Below are positions 26,776 to 35,880 of a DNA stretch of 57,309 nucleotides, piece after piece. Source of the stretch: Acidimicrobiia bacterium (lineage in GTDB: Bacteria > Actinomycetota > Acidimicrobiia > Acidimicrobiales > Bin134). The first letter of the stretch is position 1, and the number at the start of each line of letters is the position of its first letter. The position numbers were made by a program, and so were the translations under genes. The notes beneath the pieces are model-generated. The model was not told the origin of the DNA. It worked only from the letters and a program-made list of their open reading frames with translations, and did not search any database. The DNA lies in contig VYEX01000074.1 of NCBI GenBank assembly GCA_009842675.1, forward strand, positions 40,484-97,792, given 5' to 3'.

Positions 26776-27878
26776 CGCAGGCTGGGGAGGTCGGCCACGT
26801 CCATGACCCGCAGCGTCGGCGGGATGTCCTCCACCACCTGGTTGTAGCGCATGCCCATGGTGCCGTGGCGGCGGTGGTTGGTGTCGATCCAGTTGGCGAA
26901 GCCGGGATCCTCATCGGCCACGATGATCCGGGCCGTGCCGTCGGGTTCGTACACCGCGCTGTGCTTGTTGACCGTCACCTGGAGCCAGTCGTAGTCCAGC
27001 GACTCCTCCCAGATGTTGTTGAGCTGGAAGTTCCAGTAGTACACGTCGATGGGCGGCACGTCGATCACCAGGGCCTGGCCTGGCTCGAGCGTCCAATAGC
27101 CGTGGCGGAACATCTGGGTGGGGTCGCCCCATCCGCCAGGGCCATCTCGCGGCGGGAGGAACTCCAGCGTGTTGGGCCGCTCTTGGAACATATCCAGCCA
27201 TTCGACGAATCGCCGGGCGATGCCGTGTACTCCTAGGGCGGCCCGGGCCAGGCCGTGGGTCAAGCGCTGGGGGCTCAGCGGGGGAGGAGTCCCATCGGGC
27301 CCATTGAGGCACTCGATTTGGAGCTCGGAGGGCCGCTCGGTGTGGCGGTCGAGGTAGAAGTTGCGAATGACGATCTGATTGGTCTCCGGTCCGGTGGGGA
27401 GCCACCGCTGTCCAGGCTCGAGATGCTCGGGTTCGTTGACACTGGCGATCACATCGACCTGCTCGCCGGGCTGGGGGTCGTTGAAGGCCAGGTTGCCCTG
27501 TCGATCGGGTGGCGCACCTCCCATCCCGAAGCTGCCGGACAGTGCGTTCAGGCTCAGATAGTTGACCGTGCCCCGCGGCCCGCGGATGCGGTAGTCGAGA
27601 GAACCGCTGATGGCGACACCCTGGTAGAGGGCATCGGGGTTGTCGCAGCCGATCTTCACGTTGTAGGGGATGGGCAGGACTTGGGTGTGCCCAGGTCCAT
27701 GGTTTTCGAGGCGCCCGAGCTCTCCTCTGGTGAGACGGCTCAGATAGCGGAATCCCTCCAGGCGGTCGAGGTCGTCGGTGCTGTTGTCGAGGATGATCTG
27801 GCCGGCTTCCTTCAGGTTGTCGCAGAAGTCGGCCCACACCTTGCCGTTGACTGCGTTCTCCCGGATCTCGTCGCTCAT
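26772..27878 (-). CDS. DUF1214-domain protein
   Basis: The 368-residue protein has a C-terminal DUF1214-type block: FRHGYWTLEPGQALVIDVPP, YYWNFQLNNIWEESLDY and HRRHGTMGMRYNQVV. An N-terminal region (DNLKEAGQIILD, PYNVKIGCDNPDALYQG) is shared with similar actinobacterial proteins. The biochemical role is not known. AGGAGG sits a few bases before ATG 27878, which decides the start; the longer open frame upstream is not coding. No signal peptide. Confidence 0.8.
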   Translation of the reverse strand: MSDEIRENAVNGKVWADFCDNLKEAGQIILDNSTDDLDRLEGFRYLSRLTRGELGRLENHGPGHTQVLPIPYNVKIGCDNPDALYQGVAISGSLDYRIRGPRGTVNYLSLNALSGSFGMGGAPPDRQGNLAFNDPQPGEQVDVIASVNEPEHLEPGQRWLPTGPETNQIVIRNFYLDRHTERPSELQIECLNGPDGTPPPLSPQRLTHGLARAALGVHGIARRFVEWLDMFQERPNTLEFLPPRDGPGGWGDPTQMFRHGYWTLEPGQALVIDVPPIDVYYWNFQLNNIWEESLDYDWLQVTVNKHSAVYEPDGTARIIVADEDPGFANWIDTNHRRHGTMGMRYNQVVEDIPPTLRVMDVADLPSLR

Positions 27879-27986
27879 CGGTGTCCTCCTCGTTACGGGT
27901 TGGCCCGACAAGAGGCTAGCGGGGCGGTTTGCTGTGTCGAGCAGCCGAAGCAGTGCCTGGCGGGGCGGGGGTAATAGCATCGGCTC

Positions 27987-28277
27987 GTGGTCCAGAACAG
28001 GGCAGAGCGGCGGTTGGCGGAGTTGGCCGAGCGGCTGAAGCGGCTGAGGGCCGACCTGGAAGTGGCCGAGGAGCAGTGCCTGCATTTTGAGGATCTGGCC
28101 GACGATGCCCGTCTGCGGGCGCTGGTCTCGGAGACACCGGGCGCCGAGCGCCAGCACCGCGATGCCGCCCGCCAGGCGGAGACCATGGCCCGGCACCGCG
28201 CCCGCCTGTCCGACGAGATCCTCAGCCTGGAGCAACAACAAGACGAACTGCTCGACAAGTTCTATTCCGATGTCTGA
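27987..28277 (+). CDS. Small coiled-coil hypothetical protein
   Basis: The 96-residue, strongly charged protein has heptad-like Leu spacing throughout (AERLKRLRADLEVAEEQ and RLSDEILSLEQQQDELLDKF), suggesting one or two antiparallel coiled coils. It starts with GTG 27987. Its stop lies inside the next gene's first codons (ATGTCTGA overlap), so it is probably translated with the ANTAR regulator. No known catalytic motif. Confidence 0.65.
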   Translation: MVQNRAERRLAELAERLKRLRADLEVAEEQCLHFEDLADDARLRALVSETPGAERQHRDAARQAETMARHRARLSDEILSLEQQQDELLDKFYSDV

Positions 28278-28328
28278 TCCGTCGACCCAACCAAGTTCTA
28301 CTCCGATGTCTGATCCGTCGGCCCAACC
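28257..28328 (+). repeat. In-frame 36-bp tandem duplication across a gene junction
   Basis: 28257-28292 and 28293-28328 differ at only two positions. Each copy holds the sequence around the regulator start, ATGTCTGATCCGTCG. The unit is 12 codons, so the regulator begins MSDPSTQPSSTP followed by MSDPSAQPGTA. The first copy also encodes the end of the coiled-coil gene (KFYSDV). Confidence 0.9.
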
Positions 28329-28956
28329 CGGTACTGCTTCGAACGATGAACCGGTGCGGATCGTGTTGGCTGAGGACGAGGCCATCATCCGCCTGGATTT
28401 GCGGGAGACCCTGGAAGAGGAGGGCTACGAGGTAGTGGGTGAGACCAGCCGGGGCGACCAGGTGCTGGATCTCGTGCGGGAAAAGCGCCCCCACGTGGCC
28501 ATCTTGGACGTGAAGATGCCGGGCACCGACGGAATCACCGCCGCCAGTCAGATCCGCGACGAGCGGCTGTGCGCGGTGTTGCTGCTCACCGCGTTCAGCC
28601 AGCGGGATCTGATCGCCCGGGCGGCCGATGCCGGGGCGCTGGCCTATCTGGTGAAGCCCTTTGAGCGGGCTGAGCTGGTGCCCGCGGTGGAGGTGGCCCT
28701 GGTGCGGTTCAAGGAGCTGAAGGAACTCAACCACCAAGTGGAGCGGGCTGAAGCCCGGCTGGAGGCCCGCAAGGCCATCGACCGGGCCAAAGGCCGATTG
28801 ATGGACGTCGCCTCCATGTCGGAAGCCGATGCCTACAGCCACATCCAGCACCAGGCCATGGGCGAGCGCCGGTCGATGGCCGAGGTGGCCGCTGAGATCG
28901 TTGAGATGAGCGCCGATCAGCTGAAGGCGCTGGGCGGAGGCCCGAAAGATGGCTGA
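28270..28956 (+). CDS. Response regulator with ANTAR RNA-binding domain
   Basis: The protein has 228 residues from ATG 28270, or 216 from ATG 28306 in the second repeat copy. The receiver domain has the acidic pair in LAEDEAIIR and the phospho-acceptor Asp in VAILDVKMPGTDG, then LLLTAFSQRD and YLVKPFERAEL. The C-terminal ANTAR domain has RKAIDRAKGRLMDVASMSEADAY and RRSMAEVAAEIVE. ANTAR proteins bind paired hairpins in mRNA leaders to prevent termination. No kinase adjoins it. It ends 8 bp inside polA. Confidence 0.92.
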   Translation: MSDPSTQPSSTPMSDPSAQPGTASNDEPVRIVLAEDEAIIRLDLRETLEEEGYEVVGETSRGDQVLDLVREKRPHVAILDVKMPGTDGITAASQIRDERLCAVLLLTAFSQRDLIARAADAGALAYLVKPFERAELVPAVEVALVRFKELKELNHQVERAEARLEARKAIDRAKGRLMDVASMSEADAYSHIQHQAMGERRSMAEVAAEIVEMSADQLKALGGGPKDG

Positions 28957-31663
28957 GTCGGGCACGGTCATGCTGGTTGACGGCAACTCGCTGGCCTATC
29001 GCGCCTTCTTCGCCCTGCCCGAGGACATGACCACCGCCAGCGGTCAAGTGACCAATGCGGTTTACGGGTTCACCATGATGCTGTTGACGCTGCTTCGCGA
29101 TCACCGTCCCGACCAGGTGGCGGTGGCCTTCGACCGCCCCGAGCCCACCTTCCGCCACGAGCGGATCTCCAGCTACAAGGCCAATCGCCGCGAGACCCCC
29201 GACACCCTCCGCCAGCAGATGGGACTGGTCCGCCAGCTGGTGGAAACCCTCAAGATCACCGCGGTGGAACACGCCGGGGTGGAGGCCGATGACGTAATCG
29301 CCACCTTGGCCACCCAAGCTCGCGACCGGGGCCAAGACGTGATTGTGGTGACTGGCGACCGGGACGCCTACCAGCTGGTGGAGGACCCCCACGTCCGAGT
29401 TCTCTACAACAAGCGGGGAGTGTCGGACTACGCCTTGTACGACGAGGCCGGTATCGAGGAGCGCACCGGGGTGAAGCCGGCCGACTACGTGGCCTATGCC
29501 GCACTGCGGGGGGACACCTCCGACAACCTGCCCGGCGTGAACGGGGTGGGGGAGAAGACCGCGGCCAAGCTGATCAACACCTACGGGGGCATCGACGGGC
29601 TGTATCGGCATCTGGAGGACCAGACTCCCAAGCTTCAAGAGAATCTGGGTGAGGCCCAAGACCGGGTGAGCATGAACCTGGAGCTGATGGAGTTGGTGCG
29701 CAACGTCCCCTTGGAGGTGGGCGTGGAGGATCTGGATATCGGTCAGCCCGATGCCTCTGAGGTCACGGAGTTGTTCGACTTCTTGGAATTCCGCAGATTC
29801 GGCGAATTCGTGGCCGAGGTGCTGGGTGTGGAACTGAGCGGTGCCGAAGACGGTTCGGGCACACTGGAAGCAACCGTGGACACCCTGTCCACCGCCGACG
29901 CCGCCGCCGATGCGCTGAACGGCTTGGCGGCCGCTACTGAGCCGGTGGCAATGGCGCCGGCCTGGGGTGAGCCGCTCGATCCCCGCCAGCCCCACCGCCG
30001 CCAGCTGCTGGGGATTGCCCTGGCCGCCGACCTCGAAGCGGGCAAAGCGGTCTGGCTGCCGGCCGAGTTGCTGGAGACCTCGGGGCACAGCACCCTGGCC
30101 GGGTTATTCGGCGGGGGCAATCCCTTCATTGCCCACGATGCCAAGCCGCTCGTCGTATGGCTTCTGTCGAGGGGAATAGATGCCACTGGGCTGGTATTGG
30201 ACACTCGGATCGCGGCCTATCTTTTGGATCCGGCCAGCGGGCGCTACGAACTGGGTGACCTGATGCGCACCCACACGTCGATGGAACTCCCGATGACCGA
30301 TCAGCCCGACGAAGGACGGCTGTTCGGCGACCAGTCCGGCGATTCGGCGGATACCTCGATGCAGGCTGGGCTTCAGGCTCTGGCCGTGGCCCATTTGGCC
30401 GCTCCTCTAATGGCGGAGTTGGATGCCCTGGGGTTGCGGGACTTGAACGACGACATGGAAATACCCCTGGTGCGGGTGCTGGCCCGCATGGAGCATGTGG
30501 GCATCGGGGTGGATGTGGAGGGACTGATCGATCTGCGAGATCAGCTGGCCATCGATGCCGAGCTGCTTCGGGCATCGGTGATCGATGCGGCCGGCGGGGG
30601 GAGCTTCAATGTGAACTCCTCCAAGCAGGTGGGCGAGCTGCTGTTCGAGAAGTTGGGGCTGCCGCCCCAGAAGAAGACCAAGACCGGGGCGTACAGCACC
30701 AACGCCGCCACCCTGGAGAAACTGCGGGGCGAGCACCCGGTGGTGGACGAGCTGCTGGAATATCGGGAGGTGGAGAAGCTGCGCTCCACCTATGGCGAGG
30801 GGCTGGTGGCCGCCGTGGGGGTCGAGCCCGACAACCGCATCCGGGCCACCTTCAACCAGACGGTAGCCCGCACCGGCCGGCTCAGCTCCGACGCCCCCAA
30901 CCTGCACAACATCCCGGTGCGAACTGAGAAGGGTCGGGTGTTCCGAGAGGTGTTCGTGGCCGCCGACGGCTGCACCCTGCTGGTGGCCGACTACAACCAG
31001 ATCGAGCTGCGCTGCATCGCCCATCTGGCCGAGGACCCCGGCCTGATCGAAGCCTTCGAGTCCGGCCAGGACGTGCACACTTCCGTCGCTGCCCAGGTAT
31101 TCGGCATCGATCGTGCCGCGGTAGGTCTGGAGGAGAGGGCCACCGCCAAGATGGTGTCCTACGGCTTGGCCTATGGGATGGAGGCCTACGGCCTGGGCCA
31201 GCGGCTCAACATCCCCACCGGGGAGGCCGGTGTGATCCTCGACGCCTACTTCAAGGCGTTTCCCGCCCTGAGGGAGTACATGGACCGAACGGTGGCCGAG
31301 GCCCGGGACCGGGGCTACACCGAGACCCTGTTCGGCCGGCGGCGTCGGATCCCCGAGATCAACTCGCGCAATGCCCGGCTCCGCCAGGCCGCCGAGCGCC
31401 AGGCCATGAACTCCGGGATCCAGGGGCTGGCCGCCGACATCTTCAAGGTGGCTCTGGTCAGGCTTGACCATGCCCTGGAGGAACGAGGGTTCGACAGCCG
31501 GATCATCCTCCAAGTCCACGACGAGGTGATCTTGGAAGTCCCCGAGGGCGAGCACGGCGACGTGGCCGACCTCACGGTTGGCACCATGGCCGAGGCATTC
31601 CCGCTGCGGGTCCCCCTCGAGGTGCACCTGTCGTCCGGGCGCACCTGGGCTGAAGCCAAGTAG
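28949..31663 (+). CDS. polA: DNA polymerase I
   Basis: A 904-residue family A polymerase for repair and Okazaki maturation. The 5'-3' exonuclease domain (1 to about 300) starts VDGNSLAYRAFFAL and has VTGDRDAYQLV and GDTSDNLPGV. The middle region (about 310-500) lacks the DxE-type exonuclease residues, so proofreading is not expected. The polymerase domain has motif A DYNQIELRC, motif B ATAKMVSYGLAYGM and motif C QVHDEVILEVP. Motif B has Tyr where the E. coli and Taq enzymes have Phe, as in mycobacterial and phage T7 enzymes. Confidence 0.96.
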   Translation: MAESGTVMLVDGNSLAYRAFFALPEDMTTASGQVTNAVYGFTMMLLTLLRDHRPDQVAVAFDRPEPTFRHERISSYKANRRETPDTLRQQMGLVRQLVETLKITAVEHAGVEADDVIATLATQARDRGQDVIVVTGDRDAYQLVEDPHVRVLYNKRGVSDYALYDEAGIEERTGVKPADYVAYAALRGDTSDNLPGVNGVGEKTAAKLINTYGGIDGLYRHLEDQTPKLQENLGEAQDRVSMNLELMELVRNVPLEVGVEDLDIGQPDASEVTELFDFLEFRRFGEFVAEVLGVELSGAEDGSGTLEATVDTLSTADAAADALNGLAAATEPVAMAPAWGEPLDPRQPHRRQLLGIALAADLEAGKAVWLPAELLETSGHSTLAGLFGGGNPFIAHDAKPLVVWLLSRGIDATGLVLDTRIAAYLLDPASGRYELGDLMRTHTSMELPMTDQPDEGRLFGDQSGDSADTSMQAGLQALAVAHLAAPLMAELDALGLRDLNDDMEIPLVRVLARMEHVGIGVDVEGLIDLRDQLAIDAELLRASVIDAAGGGSFNVNSSKQVGELLFEKLGLPPQKKTKTGAYSTNAATLEKLRGEHPVVDELLEYREVEKLRSTYGEGLVAAVGVEPDNRIRATFNQTVARTGRLSSDAPNLHNIPVRTEKGRVFREVFVAADGCTLLVADYNQIELRCIAHLAEDPGLIEAFESGQDVHTSVAAQVFGIDRAAVGLEERATAKMVSYGLAYGMEAYGLGQRLNIPTGEAGVILDAYFKAFPALREYMDRTVAEARDRGYTETLFGRRRRIPEINSRNARLRQAAERQAMNSGIQGLAADIFKVALVRLDHALEERGFDSRIILQVHDEVILEVPEGEHGDVADLTVGTMAEAFPLRVPLEVHLSSGRTWAEAK

Positions 31664-31682
31664 CCAGGCCCAAGTAGCCAGG
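31656..31682 (+). repeat. Short tandem duplication over the polA stop codon, period 14
   Basis: CCAAGTAGCCAGG occurs at 31656-31668 and again at 31670-31682. The first copy contains the polA TAG stop. The second lies in the gap before rpsA. Confidence 0.7.
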
Positions 31683-31775
31683 GCCGGGGGTGGCTGTTAG
31701 CATCGACGGGCCGGTTCAGGCTGCTGAACCGCGCCCATTGTCCCATCTACTTCCTCCTGTGAGGCTCAACCCAAC

Positions 31776-33233
31776 GTGTCCGACCCCGATACCGCACCAT
31801 CCGCCCCGCCAGCCGCCACCGCTGTGCTCGAAGCCCCCGAAGGAGTGGGGACATTCGACAAAGAGGGCAACTACATCCCCCGCCAGATCACCGATCAGGA
31901 CATAGAAGACCAGCACCTCGAGGACGCCTACGCATCGACCATGGTGCAGGTGGAAGACGGACAGATTGTCTCCGGCAAAGTGGTCAAGATCGACCGCGAC
32001 GAGGTGCTGTTGGACATCGGGTTCAAGGCCGAGGGGATCATCCCGTCCCGAGAGCTGGACATAAGCAATGTGATCGATCCCAGCGAGATAGTCGCCCTCG
32101 GGGAGGAGATCGAGGCTTTGGTGCTCCAAAAGGAGGACAAGGACGGCCATCTGATCCTGTCCAAGAAGCGGGCCCAGTACGAGCGGGCCTGGGGCGACAT
32201 CGAGGAGACCAAGGAGAAGGACGGCACGGTCTCCGGCAAGGTGATCGAGGTGGTCAAGGGCGGGCTCATCTTGAACATCGGCCTGCGGGGCTTTTTGCCC
32301 GCTTCGCTGGTGGAGCTGCGCCGGGTGCGCGACCTCCAGCCCTATATCGGCCAGACCTTGGAGGCCAAGATCATCGAGCTGGACAAGAACCGCAACAACG
32401 TGGTGTTGTCCCGCCGGGCCTGGCTGGAAGAGACCGAGAAGGAGCAGCGAGAAGCGTTCCTCGACAACCTCAAGCCGGGCGAGCGCCGCAGCGGCGTGGT
32501 GTCCTCGGTGGTCAACTTCGGAGCGTTCGTCGACCTGGGCGGCATGGACGGGCTGGTACACGTTTCTGAGCTGTCCTGGAAGCACGTCGACCATCCCAGC
32601 GCCGTGGTGCAGGTGGGCGACGAGATCGAAATCCAGGTTCTCGAAGTGGACCTCGACCGGGAGCGCATCAGCCTGTCGCTGAAGGCCACCCAGCAAGACC
32701 CCTGGCAGGAGTTCGCCTCCAGCCACCAGGTGGGCGAACTGGTGTACGGGCGGGTTACCAAGCTGGTGCCGTTCGGCGCCTTCGTCCAGGTGGGCGAGAG
32801 CATCGAGGGCCTGGTCCACATTTCGGAGATCTCCTCCCATCACATCGACCTTCCCGAACAGGTGGTCACCCCCGGCGAGGAGCTGTGGGTGAAGATCATC
32901 GACCTGGACATCAACCGGCGCCGCATAAGCCTGTCAATCAAGCAGGCGGCCGAGGGCGGCGTGGTGGCCGCTGAGTTCCAAGAGCACTTCGGCGAGCACG
33001 CCTATGACGCTGAGGGCAACTACATCGGCGCGGTGAACGAGGACGTGGCTGCCGACCAGGACGAGGCCTGGGCCCAGTACTACTCAGAGGTGGGCGATGG
33101 CGAAGCTCCTCCTGAGGACGGCGGCCTCGAGGGTGCCGAAGAGGGCGACGCTCCCGCTGAGGACGGTGGCTTCGAGGGTGCCGAAGACGGCGAAGCCCCG
33201 GTTCTCGAAGAGCCGGTAGAAGACCCGGTCTAG
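31776..33233 (+). CDS. rpsA: 30S ribosomal protein S1
   Basis: The 485-residue protein has four S1 (OB-fold) domains at about 58-128, 143-210, 228-297 and 312-382. Examples are VLLDIGFKAEGIIPSREL, LILNIGLRGFLPASLVEL, VVNFGAFVDLGGMDGLVH and LVPFGAFVQVGESIEGLVH. It binds mRNA at the ribosome. Four domains are usual in actinobacteria against six in E. coli. After the last domain comes an acidic tail with repeated AEDGGFEGAEDGEAP-like units. It starts with GTG 31776 and is followed by a good terminator. Confidence 0.95.
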   Translation: MSDPDTAPSAPPAATAVLEAPEGVGTFDKEGNYIPRQITDQDIEDQHLEDAYASTMVQVEDGQIVSGKVVKIDRDEVLLDIGFKAEGIIPSRELDISNVIDPSEIVALGEEIEALVLQKEDKDGHLILSKKRAQYERAWGDIEETKEKDGTVSGKVIEVVKGGLILNIGLRGFLPASLVELRRVRDLQPYIGQTLEAKIIELDKNRNNVVLSRRAWLEETEKEQREAFLDNLKPGERRSGVVSSVVNFGAFVDLGGMDGLVHVSELSWKHVDHPSAVVQVGDEIEIQVLEVDLDRERISLSLKATQQDPWQEFASSHQVGELVYGRVTKLVPFGAFVQVGESIEGLVHISEISSHHIDLPEQVVTPGEELWVKIIDLDINRRRISLSIKQAAEGGVVAAEFQEHFGEHAYDAEGNYIGAVNEDVAADQDEAWAQYYSEVGDGEAPPEDGGLEGAEEGDAPAEDGGFEGAEDGEAPVLEEPVEDPV

Positions 33234-33240
33234 TTTCCAG

Positions 33241-33267
33241 CCCGGCGGTAGTCCCGTCGGGTTTCTT
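33241..33267 (+). terminator. Intrinsic terminator after rpsA
   Basis: CCCGGCGG-TAGTC-CCGTCGGG forms an 8-bp stem (one G-T pair) followed by TTTCTT. It begins 7 bp after the rpsA stop. Confidence 0.75.
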
Positions 33268-33330
33268 GAGCGCAGACCGACGCGCCACAGCATCCCCGAA
33301 TTCAGGGATGCCGTTGCCTAGCCTGAGCAA

Positions 33331-35853
33331 ATGCAACACATTGGTCGCTTCGCCATTGCCCTGATCGCAACCTTCTCAATGGCCTTTTCGCTTGTCGCCT
33401 TGCCGGCCAGCGCCCAAGTGAATGGTGAGGATCAGGGCTCAGAGAGCGACCGGGATGCCTTGGTGGCCCTTTATGAGGCCACCGGCGGAGAAGGTTGGAG
33501 AGACTCGGGGGGTTGGCTCGACGACGGGCCGCTGGGCACCTGGTACGGCGTCACCACCAATGACGACGATCGGGTCACCGGTTTGTCGTTGGCGTCCAAC
33601 GGCTTGATGGGCGAGCTTCCTGTAGAGCTTGCAAGCCTCGAGTTTCTGGAATTCCTCAACTTGGGGAATAACGATCTGGTGGGCGATCTTCCCCCAGAGC
33701 TTGGCGGCCTCTCCAACCTTGTCGAGCTGGATCTACAGAACAACCGCCTGGAGCGCAACATTCCCGCCGAGTTCGGCGAATTTTCCCAGCTCACGGTGCT
33801 CGACCTCAAGTACAACGGCCTGTGGGGGGCGATACCCCCGGAGCTTGGCCAGCTCGGCGAGCTCCGCATCTTGGACTTGCGGGGCAACGTGTTGTCGGGT
33901 GGGATACCCGTCGAACTCGGCAGCCTGTCAAAGCTGACCCATCTGATGCTGAGATTCAACGGTTTGTCGGGGGAGATTCCTGCCGAGCTGGGCGATCTGC
34001 GCAGCCTTGAGTGGCTGGACTTCAGCAACAACGGTTTGTCGGGGGAGATTCCTGCCGAGCTGGGCGATCTGCGCAGCCTTGAGTGGCTGGACTTCAGCAA
34101 CAACGACCTGTCTGGGGAGATTCCTGCCGAGCTGGCGAACCTCAAGCGGCTTCAGCGGCTCAGCTTGACCGCCAACAACCTTTCGGGATTTGTTCCGGCG
34201 GGTCTCAGCGGCCTGACCGAGCTCAGGTATCTATCGCTGTCGGCCAACGATCTGATGGGGGGAATTCCCTATCGGCTGGGACGACTAGAGAACCTCCAAG
34301 TGCTCCGGCTTGGGCACAACAGGCTCTCGGGTCGAGTTCCCCCCGAGCTAGGCAAACTGGAGCGCCTCACCCTGCTGTGGCTGGAGGACAACAACCTCTC
34401 GGGGGCGATACCCCCACAGCTGGGCAAGTTGGCGCAGCTCAGGGAGCTGGACCTCAGTCAGAACGGCTTGTCGGGGGAGATTCCCGCCGAGTTGGGCCGT
34501 CTGACAGAGTTGACGCAGCTGTCCCTCCAAGACAACGGCTTGTCGGGCGAGATCCCCACTGAACTGGGCAATCTGGTCGAGCTGGAGGAGATCGACCTCA
34601 GCAACAACTGGCTGTCGGGCACCATTCCCGAGGGGATCGGATCGATGGTTGGTCTCAAAAGCCTGCTGCTTCACGACAACGCGCTATCGGGGGATGTGCC
34701 GGCGGGTATCGGCGAGTTGGGCCGGCTGGGGGTGTTGGATCTTTCCAACAACCGGCTGTCGGGAGAGATACCGGCGGGGATTGGCGGTTTGGGCCGGTTG
34801 GGGGTGTTGGATCTTTCCAACAACCGGCTGTCGGGCGAGATACCGGAGGAGATCGGCGAGCTGTCGAGCCTCGTGTACCTGGACCTGCGCAGCAACCGGC
34901 TTACGGGGGAGATCCCCACCAGTCTCGCTGAGCTTCAGTCGCTCACTCATCTGCTGCTTAGGGACAACCAATTATCCGGTGAGATTCCCGTCGAGCTAGG
35001 CAGTTTGGCCAACCTGATATGGCTCGATCTGAGCATCAACTTCTTGTCCGGTGAGATCCCCGAGGCGCTGGGCCAGCTCGAGAACCTCCAGGCGCTTTAT
35101 CTGAGCTACAACCGCCTGACCGGCAAGCTGCCCCCTGAGTTGGGCGAGTTGAGCAACCTGAAGCACCTGATCATTCGCCGCAATCAGTTGGAGGGGGAGC
35201 TTCCCGCCGAGTTTGGCCGGTTGGCCAGTTTGGAGCGGCTCAACCTGTGGGCCAACCAGCTTTCGGGGGAGCTTCCCGCCGAGCTGGGCAATCTCACCAA
35301 CCTCACGAGGCTGGACCTCGACGGCAACGAGTTCACGGGGGAGATTCCAGCCGAATTGGGCAATCTCACCAAACTGCGAGAGCTGTGGCTGGACGGCAAT
35401 CAGCTCACCGGCGAGATCCCCGCTTGGCTCGGCAATCTCAGTGATCTCAGACGACTGCACCTGCACAACAATCAGCTCACCGGCGAGATCCCTGCGGAAT
35501 TGGGCGCGCTAAGCTGGCTGACCCATCTGTATCTCTACAGCAATCAGCTGGAGGGGGAGATCCCGGCCGAGTTGGGGGCTCTCAGCAGCCTCACGCACCT
35601 CTTCATCGGAAACAACCTGCTGAGCGGGGAGATTCCCGCTGCACTGGGGAACCTGAGCAACCTGACGCATGTCTACATTGGCGACAATCAGCTCGTCGGC
35701 GAGGTGCCTGCCGAGCTGGGCAACCTAGGCAAACTCATGCAGTTGTACATCAGCGGCAATCAGCTCACCGGCTGCCTGCCCGCCGCCTGGGAAGAAGCCG
35801 ATCTTGCGGGCAGCGATCTGGATTTGTTGGAACTGGAGTTTTGCACGGAGTGA
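33331..35853 (+). CDS. Secreted leucine-rich-repeat protein, 31 repeats of 24 residues
   Basis: This 840-residue protein begins with a clear signal peptide (RFAIALIATFSMAFSLVALPASA). A cap resembling the plant LRR N-terminal domain follows (SDRDALVALYEATGG, then W-containing GTWYGV). From about residue 90 there are 30 unbroken 24-residue repeats of the plant-type pattern xxNxLSGEIPxELGxLxxLxxLxL and a final partial one ending with a two-Cys cap (GCLP, LEFCTE). There is no membrane anchor. It should form a long curved solenoid for binding outside the cell; the ligand is unknown. It stands alone after the rpsA terminator. Confidence 0.92.
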   Translation: MQHIGRFAIALIATFSMAFSLVALPASAQVNGEDQGSESDRDALVALYEATGGEGWRDSGGWLDDGPLGTWYGVTTNDDDRVTGLSLASNGLMGELPVELASLEFLEFLNLGNNDLVGDLPPELGGLSNLVELDLQNNRLERNIPAEFGEFSQLTVLDLKYNGLWGAIPPELGQLGELRILDLRGNVLSGGIPVELGSLSKLTHLMLRFNGLSGEIPAELGDLRSLEWLDFSNNGLSGEIPAELGDLRSLEWLDFSNNDLSGEIPAELANLKRLQRLSLTANNLSGFVPAGLSGLTELRYLSLSANDLMGGIPYRLGRLENLQVLRLGHNRLSGRVPPELGKLERLTLLWLEDNNLSGAIPPQLGKLAQLRELDLSQNGLSGEIPAELGRLTELTQLSLQDNGLSGEIPTELGNLVELEEIDLSNNWLSGTIPEGIGSMVGLKSLLLHDNALSGDVPAGIGELGRLGVLDLSNNRLSGEIPAGIGGLGRLGVLDLSNNRLSGEIPEEIGELSSLVYLDLRSNRLTGEIPTSLAELQSLTHLLLRDNQLSGEIPVELGSLANLIWLDLSINFLSGEIPEALGQLENLQALYLSYNRLTGKLPPELGELSNLKHLIIRRNQLEGELPAEFGRLASLERLNLWANQLSGELPAELGNLTNLTRLDLDGNEFTGEIPAELGNLTKLRELWLDGNQLTGEIPAWLGNLSDLRRLHLHNNQLTGEIPAELGALSWLTHLYLYSNQLEGEIPAELGALSSLTHLFIGNNLLSGEIPAALGNLSNLTHVYIGDNQLVGEVPAELGNLGKLMQLYISGNQLTGCLPAAWEEADLAGSDLDLLELEFCTE
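33961..34104 (+). repeat. Perfect 72-bp tandem duplication inside the LRR gene
   Basis: 33961-34032 and 34033-34104 are identical at every base. They encode one complete LRR unit twice (LSGEIPAELGDLRSLEWLDF). Other neighbouring repeats differ at many synonymous sites, so this copy is recent. Confidence 0.95.
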
Positions 35854-35861
35854 TTTCAGTA

Positions 35862-35880
35862 CTGCCCTATTCCAGGGCAG
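35862..35880. terminator. Possible bidirectional hairpin between convergent genes
   Basis: CTGCCCT-ATTCC-AGGGCAG is a perfect 7-bp stem between the LRR stop and the end of the amidase gene, covering the amidase stop. No T-run follows on either strand, so its role as a terminator is uncertain. Confidence 0.35.
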
